This document shows, one piece after another, positions 1-6,585 of a DNA stretch of 11,178 bases. The translations under genes were made by a program, and so were the position numbers. The notes beneath the pieces are model-generated. The model was not told the DNA's origin. It searched no databases and worked only from the letters and a program-made list of their open reading frames with translations. The first letter of the stretch is position 1. The number at the start of each line of letters is the position of its first letter. The DNA is from an uncultured Bacteroidota bacterium (GTDB lineage Bacteria; Bacteroidota; Bacteroidia; Chitinophagales; Chitinophagaceae), in NCBI GenBank assembly GCA_903905685.1, contig CAIVHI010000496.1, positions 1 through 11,178 of the forward strand. Direction: 5' to 3'.

Positions 1-1
1 C

Positions 2-319
2 CGTTTCCCCGGTGTGCAAAACGTGAAGTGGGAAAAAGAAGATGGGAATTTTGAAGCCAACTTCATGAGTGAAGGCAAGAAGGCCTCCGCCGTATACAAC
101 GCTGCCGGCGAATTGATGGAAACCGAGTATGCCCTCGAAACCACAAAGCTCCCCGGCGTCATTACCCATTACATTTCGGCCAATTACAAGGGTAAAATCA
201 CCGAAGCGACTCGCGTAGAAAAGCCCAACAATCCACCACAGTACGAAGCCGTGGTAGACGGTAAAGAGTTGTTGTTCGGCCCCAATGGGCAGTTCATCAG
301 CGCCAAGCCAAAGAAATAA
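2..319 (+). CDS. PepSY-like (BLIP-like) secreted protein, 3' part
   Basis: The reading frame is open to the left edge of the window. It reads R-F-P-G-V-Q-N-V-K-W before any likely start, so the GTG at 14 is probably internal and the gene begins upstream. The visible ~105 residues have the pattern of Bacteroidota PepSY-like proteins (putative beta-lactamase-inhibitor-like fold). They show FPG-x(3)-VKW, then FEA-x-F, then SAVY-x(3)-GEL-x-ETE, an LP-x(3)-THYI segment, and a YKGKITEA strand. The C-terminal half is KELLFGPNGQF. Family members are usually exported and of unknown function, often with two such repeats; the signal peptide would lie outside the window. It ends with TAA only 19 bp before the next start, so it is probably the upstream member of an operon with the propeller gene. 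The family call is by pattern, not by search. Confidence 0.75.
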   Translation, partial: RFPGVQNVKWEKEDGNFEANFMSEGKKASAVYNAAGELMETEYALETTKLPGVITHYISANYKGKITEATRVEKPNNPPQYEAVVDGKELLFGPNGQFISAKPKK

Positions 320-338
320 TGCACATTTGCACTGCATT

Positions 339-1349
339 ATGAACAACACATTCAAAAATCTGCTTGTGGTGGGCTTGCTTTGCCTGCCACTTGCCGTTGG
401 TGCCCACAATTCGGGCTACCATGTTTCCAAGTCGCTCCCCATTAAAGGTGCGGGCGGATGGGATTATGTTGCCGTGAGCCCCGTTCACGATTGGGTATAT
501 GTGGCTCATGGCATGCAAGTGAACATATTGGACAAAAATACCGGCGACTCGGTGGGCGTCATTGCCAACACGCCGGGCGTGCACGGCATAGCCTTCGACA
601 CCAAGCATGGAAAGGGATTCACGAGTAACGGCAGGGCCAACACCCTCACCGTTTTCGATATCAACACCAACACCGTTACCGGTGAAATAAAAGTGGGTGA
701 AAACCCCGATGCAATCATGTTCGACGACGCTTCAGGGTATGTATATGTTTGCAACGGTAGGAGCAACGACATATCGGTGGTTGACCCGGCCGAGACCAAG
801 GTGGTGAAGACGATACCCGTTGGCGGAAAGCCGGAGACCGCAGTTACCGATGGTGCGGGCATGCTGTTTGTAAACGTGGAAGATAAGAATGAAGTAGTGG
901 CGGTGAGCCTCGCGAACTTCGAAGTTAAGGCCCATTATAAAATAGGCAAGGGCGACGAGCCATCGGGCTTGGCGGTAGATACCAAGACAAAACGCTTGTT
1001 TGTGGGCTGTGGCAACAAGGAGCTTGTGATACTGAATAGCGCCAACGGCGATGTAGTAAAGGAATTGCCGATTGGAGATGGTTGCGACGGCGTGGTGTTT
1101 GACCCCGAAACGCGCCTCGTATTTTCGTCTAACGGCGAGGGCACCCTTACCGTAATACACGAAAAGGGCGCCGACGTTTTCGAGAAACCCGAAAATGTAA
1201 CCACGCAAAAGAGTGCACGTACCCTGGCACTGGACCCAAAGACCCATAAAATCTATTTGCCGGCAGCCGAAATGCGCCCCAACGAAGACCCCAAGAAGAG
1301 GCCCACCATGGTTCCGGGTACATTCAAAATACTTATTGTCGAAAAATGA
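339..1349 (+). CDS. YncE-like secreted beta-propeller protein
   Basis: 336 residues. An upstream in-frame start at 285 is possible but lies inside the preceding gene. ATG 339 gives a clean signal peptide: Lys at 6, a hydrophobic stretch of about residues 8-21, and an AVGA/H signal peptidase I site near residue 22. The mature protein is made of repeated propeller blades of roughly 40 residues. Each has a G-[IL]-A-[FV]-D or similar strand, a [VL][FY]V-x-[NC]-G strand and an I-x-V-[IL]-x(2)-x-[TS]-x(2)-V strand. Examples are the segments around NPDAIMFDD, PSGLAVD and GCDGVVFDPE. This matches the YncE/YVTN seven-bladed propeller family of periplasmic proteins, whose ligands are mostly unknown. 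No enzymatic motif is visible. It overlaps the next gene by 4 bp (ATGA), which suggests translational coupling. Confidence 0.85.
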   Translation: MNNTFKNLLVVGLLCLPLAVGAHNSGYHVSKSLPIKGAGGWDYVAVSPVHDWVYVAHGMQVNILDKNTGDSVGVIANTPGVHGIAFDTKHGKGFTSNGRANTLTVFDINTNTVTGEIKVGENPDAIMFDDASGYVYVCNGRSNDISVVDPAETKVVKTIPVGGKPETAVTDGAGMLFVNVEDKNEVVAVSLANFEVKAHYKIGKGDEPSGLAVDTKTKRLFVGCGNKELVILNSANGDVVKELPIGDGCDGVVFDPETRLVFSSNGEGTLTVIHEKGADVFEKPENVTTQKSARTLALDPKTHKIYLPAAEMRPNEDPKKRPTMVPGTFKILIVEK

Positions 1350-1777
1350 ATCGGTTCATGAAAATCCGGATTGCCGTTGCCGCGGCGTGTATTGCCGTTA
1401 CGGTATCGTGTTCTCCCAAGAAGCAGGCATCCACCCTTCCCGCTCCCGGCGCCGTAATTGCGCACGTTGAGGAACCCGTTGTGGAAGACACGTTGAACAA
1501 ATTCGTCTTCAAAGCCACACTCAAGGCCGACAGCCTTGTAGAGAAGGGGGTTTATGACCTTACTGCCGAATGGGGCTACAACAAAGCGGAGAGCAAGTTC
1601 ACGATGCCCAAGGGTGGAGAGCAATTTGTGCCCCTGCTTCGCAAGGGGAAAGACCCTTACACCTTCATAGTAGGCTTCAAGACCGACAAAGACACCACTT
1701 TCTACGACTACCTGTCGATAGTGGGCATCAAGGGATATTTAAAAGTCAGGTATTTGAAATCGTACAGTTTCGAGTAG
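1346..1777 (+). CDS. Small putative lipoprotein, unknown function
   Basis: 143 residues, starting within the stop region of the propeller gene (ATGA at 1346-1349). The N-terminus has Arg3, Lys6 and Arg8, then a hydrophobic run, then T-V-S-C at residues 19-22 followed by Ser-Pro-Lys-Lys. This is a plausible lipoprotein signal, although Thr at the -3 position is not ideal, and Cys15 is an alternative too close to the N-terminus. A second Met at residue 5 (1358) could also be the start. The remainder is a soluble domain rich in Lys and aromatic residues. It contains KATLKADSL, a WGYNKAESKFTMP stretch and a C-terminal YLKVRYLKSYSFE. I do not recognise a family. The gene order suggests it works with the propeller protein, perhaps as a membrane-anchored partner; this is inference. 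Confidence 0.75.
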   Translation: MNRFMKIRIAVAAACIAVTVSCSPKKQASTLPAPGAVIAHVEEPVVEDTLNKFVFKATLKADSLVEKGVYDLTAEWGYNKAESKFTMPKGGEQFVPLLRKGKDPYTFIVGFKTDKDTTFYDYLSIVGIKGYLKVRYLKSYSFE

Positions 1778-1813
1778 TGCATGCGGGGTGAGGTGGAGGC
1801 GACGTGAAATTTT

Positions 1814-1827
1814 GTTAAAAATTTAAC
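1814..1827. repeat. AT-rich perfect inverted repeat
   Basis: GTTAAA-AA-TTTAAC, a perfect 14-bp palindrome in the 145-bp gap between the envelope operon and the NrnA-like gene. It lies about 45-58 bp upstream of the -7 element at 1872. It could be an operator, or it could help end the upstream transcript, but it lacks a following T-tract. AT-rich palindromes also occur by chance. Confidence 0.35.
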
Positions 1828-1871
1828 GACCATACGCATTAGAAATCTATTTATTTTCGGGTGCAAAACGT

Positions 1872-1879
1872 TATTTTTG
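1872..1879 (+). promoter_or_regulatory. Bacteroidota -7 promoter element for the NrnA-FKBP unit
   Basis: TATTTTTG fits the TAnnTTTG consensus of Bacteroidota housekeeping promoters exactly. A transcript starting about 3-5 bases downstream would have a leader of about 40 nt before the ATG at 1923. No clear TTG -33 element is seen at the expected distance. The region before the start codon is A-rich with no Shine-Dalgarno sequence, as is common in this phylum. Confidence 0.6.
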
Positions 1880-1922
1880 CCCCCCAATATCTAAGATATA
1901 TTCAATTTTTAGAAATAAAATA

Positions 1923-2924
1923 ATGTTACCCGTCCGGAGCGCAATAGAACTGCTGCAGTCGCCCAAGAAGGTGTTCCTCACCACCCACCACAAACCCGAC
2001 GGGGATGCAATGGGTAGCATGTTGGGTATGGCGTTGTACCTGGCCAAGAAAGGGCATCGGGTAACGCCGGTTGCGCCTTCTCAACCCCCCTATTTTTTGG
2101 AGTGGATGCCGGGCATGCCGATGGTGATAGACTTTGAAGAAAACCCTGATGCAGCCAAAGCCGCGCTGGAAGATGCAGAAGTCATTATTGCATTGGATTT
2201 CAACGACTTCAGCCGCACAAAGCTGCTCGAACCCCTACTTGCAGCCTCCTCCCTACCCAAAATAATGCTCGATCACCATATGTTTCCGAAAGACGTATGG
2301 ACAGCGGGCTGGAGCATTCCCTCGAAGAGCAGCACCTGCGAAATGGTGTTCGACTATATATTGGAAGCCGGCGACGAGGCATTGCTCGACAACGATATCG
2401 CAGCCTGCCTGTATACCGGCCTGATGACCGATACGGGTTCTTTCCGTTTCTCGGTTACGAGTCCCGCAGTTCACCGCATGGCAGCCAAGCTGCTGGAGCT
2501 TGGGTTGGACCACTCCCTCGTTCACGAGCGTGTATACGACTCTTGGGGCGAAAACCGGATGCGCTTTCTGGGCTACGTGCTCATAGAGAAGATGGAGATT
2601 TTGCGGAAGTACAACACCGGGCTAATATCGCTCTCGGCAAAAGACATGCACTTGTTTGATGTGGGCAGCGGCGATACAGAGGGCTTAGTGAACTATCCAC
2701 TAAGCATAATAAATATTAATTTCGCCACCCTGATTACCGAACGCGGCAATGAAGTGCGCCTATCGTTCAGGAGTAAGGGCACGTTCGATGTCAATTACTT
2801 TGCGAGAACCTATTTTGAAGGTGGAGGCCATTTCAATGCCGCCGGCGGACGGTCGCGGTTGGGGTTGGCAGAGACCGTGGCACGATTCAAAGAATTGTTG
2901 GCAACCAATTATCCAGGAGCATAA
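1923..2924 (+). CDS. DHH/DHHA1 phosphoesterase, NrnA-like (oligoribonuclease / pAp phosphatase)
   Basis: 333 residues, the usual length of NrnA-type proteins. Predicted cytoplasmic, Mn-dependent hydrolase of short RNA oligomers and of 3'-phosphoadenosine 5'-phosphate; the dual activity is known for some family members and is inferred here. All DHH-domain motifs are visible: His22-x(2)-Pro25-Asp26-x-Asp28, Asp92 in ALDFND, the signature Asp117-His118-His119, and Asp170 in GLMTDTGSF. The C-terminal DHHA1 substrate-binding domain carries Gly-Gly-Gly-His at 300-303 followed by N-A-A-G-G. The start ATG 1923 follows the promoter at 1872 and gives a normal N-terminus. It is followed after 29 bp by an FKBP-type lipoprotein gene, and the two share a terminator at 3916-3953, so they form a likely two-gene unit. 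No missing catalytic residue was seen. Confidence 0.92.
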   Translation: MLPVRSAIELLQSPKKVFLTTHHKPDGDAMGSMLGMALYLAKKGHRVTPVAPSQPPYFLEWMPGMPMVIDFEENPDAAKAALEDAEVIIALDFNDFSRTKLLEPLLAASSLPKIMLDHHMFPKDVWTAGWSIPSKSSTCEMVFDYILEAGDEALLDNDIAACLYTGLMTDTGSFRFSVTSPAVHRMAAKLLELGLDHSLVHERVYDSWGENRMRFLGYVLIEKMEILRKYNTGLISLSAKDMHLFDVGSGDTEGLVNYPLSIININFATLITERGNEVRLSFRSKGTFDVNYFARTYFEGGGHFNAAGGRSRLGLAETVARFKELLATNYPGA

Positions 2925-2953
2925 ACACACAGCTATATTTAAACACCAAGAAG

Positions 2954-3904
2954 ATGATAAAAAAAATCATACCAATTGCATTGATTGGCGCCATGGTTGG
3001 CGGAATGACTGCTTGCAATAGCGGCGGCGAAACGAAAAAACTGAAAGGCATCGAATATACCATCGTGAAGCATGGTGCCGGCAAGAAAAAAGCCGCAATA
3101 GGCGACATCGTGGAATTCGACATCATTGCGAAAGCCGATACAACGGTACTTGGAGACTCGCGCAAGCAACAAGAGGGCAAACCTGCCGTAATTCGTGTAG
3201 ACAGTGTGAAACAAAGCGGTCAATGGCAGGCTGTATTCCCCGAACTGTGTGCCGGCGATAGCGCGATAGTAACCATATCATGCGATACGATGTTGAAATA
3301 CATCCCCCCGCAACAAACCCAGTTGCCACCGTGGTTGAAGAAAGGCAATTCGGTGAAGATTTACCTGAAGGTGGAAAGCATCAAATCGATGGCTGAATAT
3401 CAAAAGGAAATGCAAGCCAAGCAAGAAGAAATGCAGAAGGAAATGCAGGAGAAGGCAGCGAAGCAAGCCCCCATCGACGACCAACTGATTCAAGACTTCT
3501 TGGCCAAGAACAACATTAAGGCACAAAAAACCGCATCGGGCATCTACTACGTAATCAGTAAGGAAGGCAAGGGCGACCTGATACAGAAAGGGCAGAAAGT
3601 GACGATGAACTATACCGGCCGCACCTTGGACGGCAAAATGTTCGACTCCAATACCGACCCGGCCAAAGGCCACGTTCAGCCGTTCAACTTCACCGTGGGT
3701 GTAGGTCAAGTCATTCCGGGATGGGATGAAGGCGTCCAATTGCTGAAAAACGGTTCGAAAGCCACCTTGTACATCCCGTCACCCCTCGGCTATGGCCCAC
3801 GTGGTGCAGGTGCCGACATAGGCCCCAATTCGGTTCTGATGTTCGATGTGGAAGTTAAGGACGTAAAAGCAGGCGGTGCCGCAGCAGAACAACCCGCACA
3901 ATAA
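2954..3904 (+). CDS. FKBP-type peptidyl-prolyl cis-trans isomerase lipoprotein (paralogue 1)
   Basis: 316 residues. The N-terminus is a lipoprotein signal with Lys3-Lys4, a hydrophobic core and M-T-A-C with Cys21. Residues about 33-150 form an FKBP-like domain. It keeps the W-to-G spacing seen in FKBPs (W in GQWQ, then G in CAGDS ten residues later) but lacks the catalytic Tyr and the F-D pair, so it is probably inactive. A Met/Gln/Lys-rich helical linker follows (about 151-178, repeats of K-E-M-Q). The C-terminal domain (about 190-305) is a canonical FKBP with Tyr220, Phe230-Asp231, V-I-x-G-Trp257, Tyr280 and Phe297. The residue equivalent to His87 of FKBP12 is not His. Expected role: chaperone/isomerase for exported proteins, anchored to a membrane. 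GldI of gliding Bacteroidota is also an FKBP-type lipoprotein, but assigning that name here is not justified. Confidence 0.9.
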   Translation: MIKKIIPIALIGAMVGGMTACNSGGETKKLKGIEYTIVKHGAGKKKAAIGDIVEFDIIAKADTTVLGDSRKQQEGKPAVIRVDSVKQSGQWQAVFPELCAGDSAIVTISCDTMLKYIPPQQTQLPPWLKKGNSVKIYLKVESIKSMAEYQKEMQAKQEEMQKEMQEKAAKQAPIDDQLIQDFLAKNNIKAQKTASGIYYVISKEGKGDLIQKGQKVTMNYTGRTLDGKMFDSNTDPAKGHVQPFNFTVGVGQVIPGWDEGVQLLKNGSKATLYIPSPLGYGPRGAGADIGPNSVLMFDVEVKDVKAGGAAAEQPAQ

Positions 3905-3915
3905 CGACAATCTTC

Positions 3916-3953
3916 AAAAAGGGGGCACGTCAAAAAAACGCTGCTCCCTTTTT
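3916..3953 (+). terminator. Rho-independent terminator after FKBP paralogue 1
   Basis: A 12-bp stem pairs 3916-3927 with 3942-3953 (A5-G5-C-A against T-G-C-T-C3-T5, one G-U). The loop contains an A-run and may extend the stem by CGT/ACG. The 3' arm ends in T5-C-TTT. It starts 11 bp after the stop at 3904, so it should end the NrnA-FKBP1 transcript and separate it from the next two FKBP genes. Confidence 0.85.
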
Positions 3954-4011
3954 CTTTGAACCAAATGCCGCCGGGACAAAAATCACCTGGGGAGGCTTAC
4001 TCAAATCATGA

Positions 4012-4019
4012 TATATTTG
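4012..4019 (+). promoter_or_regulatory. -7 promoter element abutting the start codon (possible leaderless mRNA)
   Basis: TATATTTG matches TAnnTTTG exactly and ends 5 bp before the ATG at 4024. In Bacteroidota this element is centred near -7, so transcription would begin at about 4022-4024 with almost no leader. No obvious TTG lies at the -33 position. A terminator just upstream (3916-3953) means the gene needs its own promoter. Confidence 0.6.
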
Positions 4020-4023
4020 TAAG

Positions 4024-5058
4024 ATGAAAAAGATACTTTACGCCTCCGTAATGCTCGGAATGGTAGCTGTCGGGACTGAAGGCTCGGCCATAGCGCAAAC
4101 AACAAAAAAGGCTGATGCCAAACCGGCCGCCAAGACGGGTGCCAAACCCGCAGCAACCAGCGGTCCCGCCGGCTACGTCAAGTATAAAGGAGTGGCCTAT
4201 AAAATTGTAGGTCATGGTAAAGGAACCAAGAAGGCGGCCATAGGCGACATCGTGGAATTTCACGTAATTGCCCAAATAGACACCGTTGTAACGGCAGGCG
4301 ATCGCAAAGGCAAGCACGACACCGTGGTTGTGGGCGACTCGCGCCATCAGCAAGACGGCCGCCCGGCGGTAGCCAAGGTTGACAGCGTGAAAACCGACGG
4401 CCAGTGGCCCGCCATACTGCCCTTCCTGGTAACCGGAGACAGCGTACTCGTAGAAGTAGCCTGCGGCACCATCTTGAAGAACACACCTGCAGAGCAGAAG
4501 AAGCAATTGCCACCATGGATGAAAGCCGGCAACAAAATATCCATCAATCTGAAAGTGGAAGCCATCAAAACCATGGAAGCCTACCAAAAGGAAATGCAAG
4601 CCAAACAAGAACAAATGCAAAAAGATATGAAAGAAAAATCAGCCCAACAAGGCCCCATCGACGACAAACTGATTCAGGACTACCTGACCCAAAACAACAT
4701 CAAAGCCGAAAAGACGGCATCGGGACTCTATTACAGCATCACGAAGGAAGGTGAAGGCTCGGCGATCGGCAAAGGCCAGACAGCCTCGGTAAACTATACC
4801 GGCAAACTCCTGAATGGCAAGATGTTCGACTCCAATACCGACCCTGCCAAGGGCCACGTTCAGCCCTTTGAATTCAAAGTGGGTGCAGGACGCGTAATTG
4901 CCGGCTGGGACGAAGGCGTTGCCTTGCTGAAGAAAGGCACCAAAGCGACCTTGTACATCCCATCGGGTATGGGGTATGGTGCACGTGGTGCAGGTGCCGA
5001 CATTCCGCCGAATGCCGTATTGATGTTCGATATCGAAGTGCTTGAAGTAAAACCCTAA
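4024..5058 (+). CDS. FKBP-type peptidyl-prolyl cis-trans isomerase, secreted (paralogue 2)
   Basis: 344 residues, closest relative in the window is the gene at 2954. It begins with a Sec signal (Lys2-Lys3, hydrophobic core, A-I-A/Q site near residue 24) and has no lipobox Cys, so it is predicted soluble in the periplasm or secreted. Residues 25-50 are a low-complexity Ala/Lys/Pro/Thr spacer. An FKBP-like domain without the catalytic Tyr follows. Relative to paralogue 1 it carries a short insertion around T-A-G-D-R-K-G-K-H-D. Next come the same Met/Gln/Lys helical linker and a canonical FKBP domain with Tyr258, Phe268-Asp269, Trp295 and G-Y-G. The signal peptide requires M1, which supports this start even though almost no leader separates it from the promoter. 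The gene at 5083 follows after 24 bp and probably shares its mRNA. Confidence 0.9.
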   Translation: MKKILYASVMLGMVAVGTEGSAIAQTTKKADAKPAAKTGAKPAATSGPAGYVKYKGVAYKIVGHGKGTKKAAIGDIVEFHVIAQIDTVVTAGDRKGKHDTVVVGDSRHQQDGRPAVAKVDSVKTDGQWPAILPFLVTGDSVLVEVACGTILKNTPAEQKKQLPPWMKAGNKISINLKVEAIKTMEAYQKEMQAKQEQMQKDMKEKSAQQGPIDDKLIQDYLTQNNIKAEKTASGLYYSITKEGEGSAIGKGQTASVNYTGKLLNGKMFDSNTDPAKGHVQPFEFKVGAGRVIAGWDEGVALLKKGTKATLYIPSGMGYGARGAGADIPPNAVLMFDIEVLEVKP

Positions 5059-5082
5059 CCGTCCAATTTCAATACACCAAAA

Positions 5083-6447
5083 ATGAAGAAAGCCGTTGTT
5101 ATAGCACTGGCGTTTGGGGCTGTTGGGGCACCCTTGGCGGGGTACTCCAAAAAGAAAAAGAGTGCTGAACCTGCCAAGACCGATACCGTAGCCGCAGCAC
5201 CGGCCGTGCCTGCACTGCCCCCGGCAGTAAAACTGCCATCGGGCTTGGAATACCGCATCATCCACCACGGAAAATCGAGCCGCAAGCCCCTAATGGGCGA
5301 CAAACTCGATTTGACATTGGTGGTGAAGGTAGACGACAGTACCGTATTCGATTCGCACACCATGAACAGCGGGAAACCGGTGCCAATGCAAGTGGCCAAA
5401 CCCAAATTTCAGGGAGACCCGGTGGAAGGCTATATGTTGCTGAGCGAAGGCGACAGCGCGGTATTCCGCCTGCCCGTAGATACTTTGTTGAAATCGGGCA
5501 ACCAAATGCCCCCTTGGATGAAACCGGGTAGGACATTGGAGTATGACGTCATGATGGTATCGGTAAAGAACGACTCCGAAGTTCGCAGGGAAGCCGAGCA
5601 GAAACTGGCCAACCAAAAAGCCATAGACGACAAGGCATTGCAGGACTATTTTACCAAAAACAACCTGCACCCCACCAAGACTGCTTCGGGCCTGTACTAC
5701 ATCATCAACAAGGAAGGCACGGGCAATTTGCCGCAGCCGGGTAATGTGATGAGCATGTTCTATGTTGGCAAATTCTTGGGTGGCAATATCTTCGATACCA
5801 ATGAAGATTCCACCTTCCACCACCAAGACCCCCTGAAAGTGGAGCTCGGCAAGGGCAAGGTGATTAAGGGTTGGGACGAAGGCTTGGCGCTCCTCAAGAA
5901 GGGTTCATCGGCCACATTGTTCATCCCCTCATTCCTCGCCTATGGCCCACGCGACCGCGGCCCCATTCCGGGTAATTCGGTATTGATATTCGATGTCAAT
6001 GTAATGGACATTCAGACGCAAGACGACATCGATGAAAAACTGCTGCAAGATTACTTTACCGAGAAGAAAATAAAACCCATGAAGACCGCATCGGGGCTGT
6101 ATTACACCATTTCCAAAAAGGGGAAGGGTGTGAATGCCAAGGCCGGGCAAACGGTATCGGTAAATTATACGGGCAAAACACTGGACGGTAAGGCCTTCGA
6201 CTCCAACACCGATTCGACCTTCCACCATAGAGACCCCTTGAAGTTTGAATTGGGCAAAGGCCGCGTTATCAAGGGTTGGGACGAAGGCTTGGCTTTGCTG
6301 AACAAAGGCTCGAAGGCCACCCTTTATATTCCCTCGCGGATGGCCTATGGCCCCCAGGGTCAGGGCAAACGCATCCCTGCCAACGCCATCCTTACCTTCG
6401 ATGTCGAATTGCTCGACGTCAAGAATACGGAAGGCGAACTGAAGTAG
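5083..6447 (+). CDS. FKBP-type isomerase with two canonical FKBP domains (paralogue 3)
   Basis: 454 residues, about 110 longer than its neighbours because the active domain is duplicated. The order is an N-terminal signal (1-20), a Lys/Ala/Pro spacer, and a divergent FKBP-like domain (about 50-170) without the catalytic Tyr. A charged helical linker follows, then FKBP domain A (about 195-310; Tyr227, F-D in IFDTN, Trp264) and FKBP domain B (about 330-448; Tyr362, F-D in AFDSN, Trp399). Both active-type domains have P-L-K where FKBP12 and the two neighbours have P-F-x, so one substrate-pocket Phe is Leu. The signal ends in L-A-G-Tyr21 where a lipoprotein would have Cys, so anchoring is doubtful; no good A-x-A site is visible. 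It is followed by a strong terminator at 6474. It should act on exported proteins. Confidence 0.9.
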   Translation: MKKAVVIALAFGAVGAPLAGYSKKKKSAEPAKTDTVAAAPAVPALPPAVKLPSGLEYRIIHHGKSSRKPLMGDKLDLTLVVKVDDSTVFDSHTMNSGKPVPMQVAKPKFQGDPVEGYMLLSEGDSAVFRLPVDTLLKSGNQMPPWMKPGRTLEYDVMMVSVKNDSEVRREAEQKLANQKAIDDKALQDYFTKNNLHPTKTASGLYYIINKEGTGNLPQPGNVMSMFYVGKFLGGNIFDTNEDSTFHHQDPLKVELGKGKVIKGWDEGLALLKKGSSATLFIPSFLAYGPRDRGPIPGNSVLIFDVNVMDIQTQDDIDEKLLQDYFTEKKIKPMKTASGLYYTISKKGKGVNAKAGQTVSVNYTGKTLDGKAFDSNTDSTFHHRDPLKFELGKGRVIKGWDEGLALLNKGSKATLYIPSRMAYGPQGQGKRIPANAILTFDVELLDVKNTEGELK

Positions 6448-6473
6448 CAGACTTAAAAATGATTCCACTTACG

Positions 6474-6506
6474 ATACCCCTGCCAGCACGGCGGGGGTAT
6501 TTTTTT
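6474..6506 (+). terminator. Rho-independent terminator of the FKBP 2-3 operon
   Basis: An 11-bp stem, ATACCCCTGCC (6474-6484) against GGCGGGGGTAT (6490-6500), has one T-G wobble and a 5-base loop AGCAC. It is followed directly by six more T residues. It lies 26 bp after the stop codon at 6447. Confidence 0.9.
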
Positions 6507-6535
6507 GGGATGGTTTGTCGCTTCCGGGAAAAGGA

Positions 6536-6567
6536 AACGGTGTACAGGCATTCGCCCATACACCGTT
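6536..6567 (-). terminator. Terminator of the DinB-like gene
   Basis: A perfect 9-bp stem, AACGGTGTA (6536-6544) against TACACCGTT (6559-6567), has an inner GGC-ATTC-GCC stem-loop separated by a 2x2 internal loop. Read on the - strand it is followed by TCCTTTT. It starts 19 bp beyond the stop codon of the DinB-like gene (6586). Read on the + strand there is no T-tract. Confidence 0.65.
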
Positions 6568-6585
6568 ATATCTTGCAAGTGAAAA

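Noticed and set aside
285..338. Upstream in-frame start for the propeller gene
   Set aside because: It would overlap the preceding gene by 35 bp and put 18 polar residues before the signal peptide. ATG 339 gives a normal signal.
4006..5268. Long - strand open frames (204 and 209 codons) opposite the FKBP genes
   Set aside because: They mirror the coding strand of conserved FKBP domains; the composition reflects the high-Lys/Gly codons on the other strand and no domain is recognisable.
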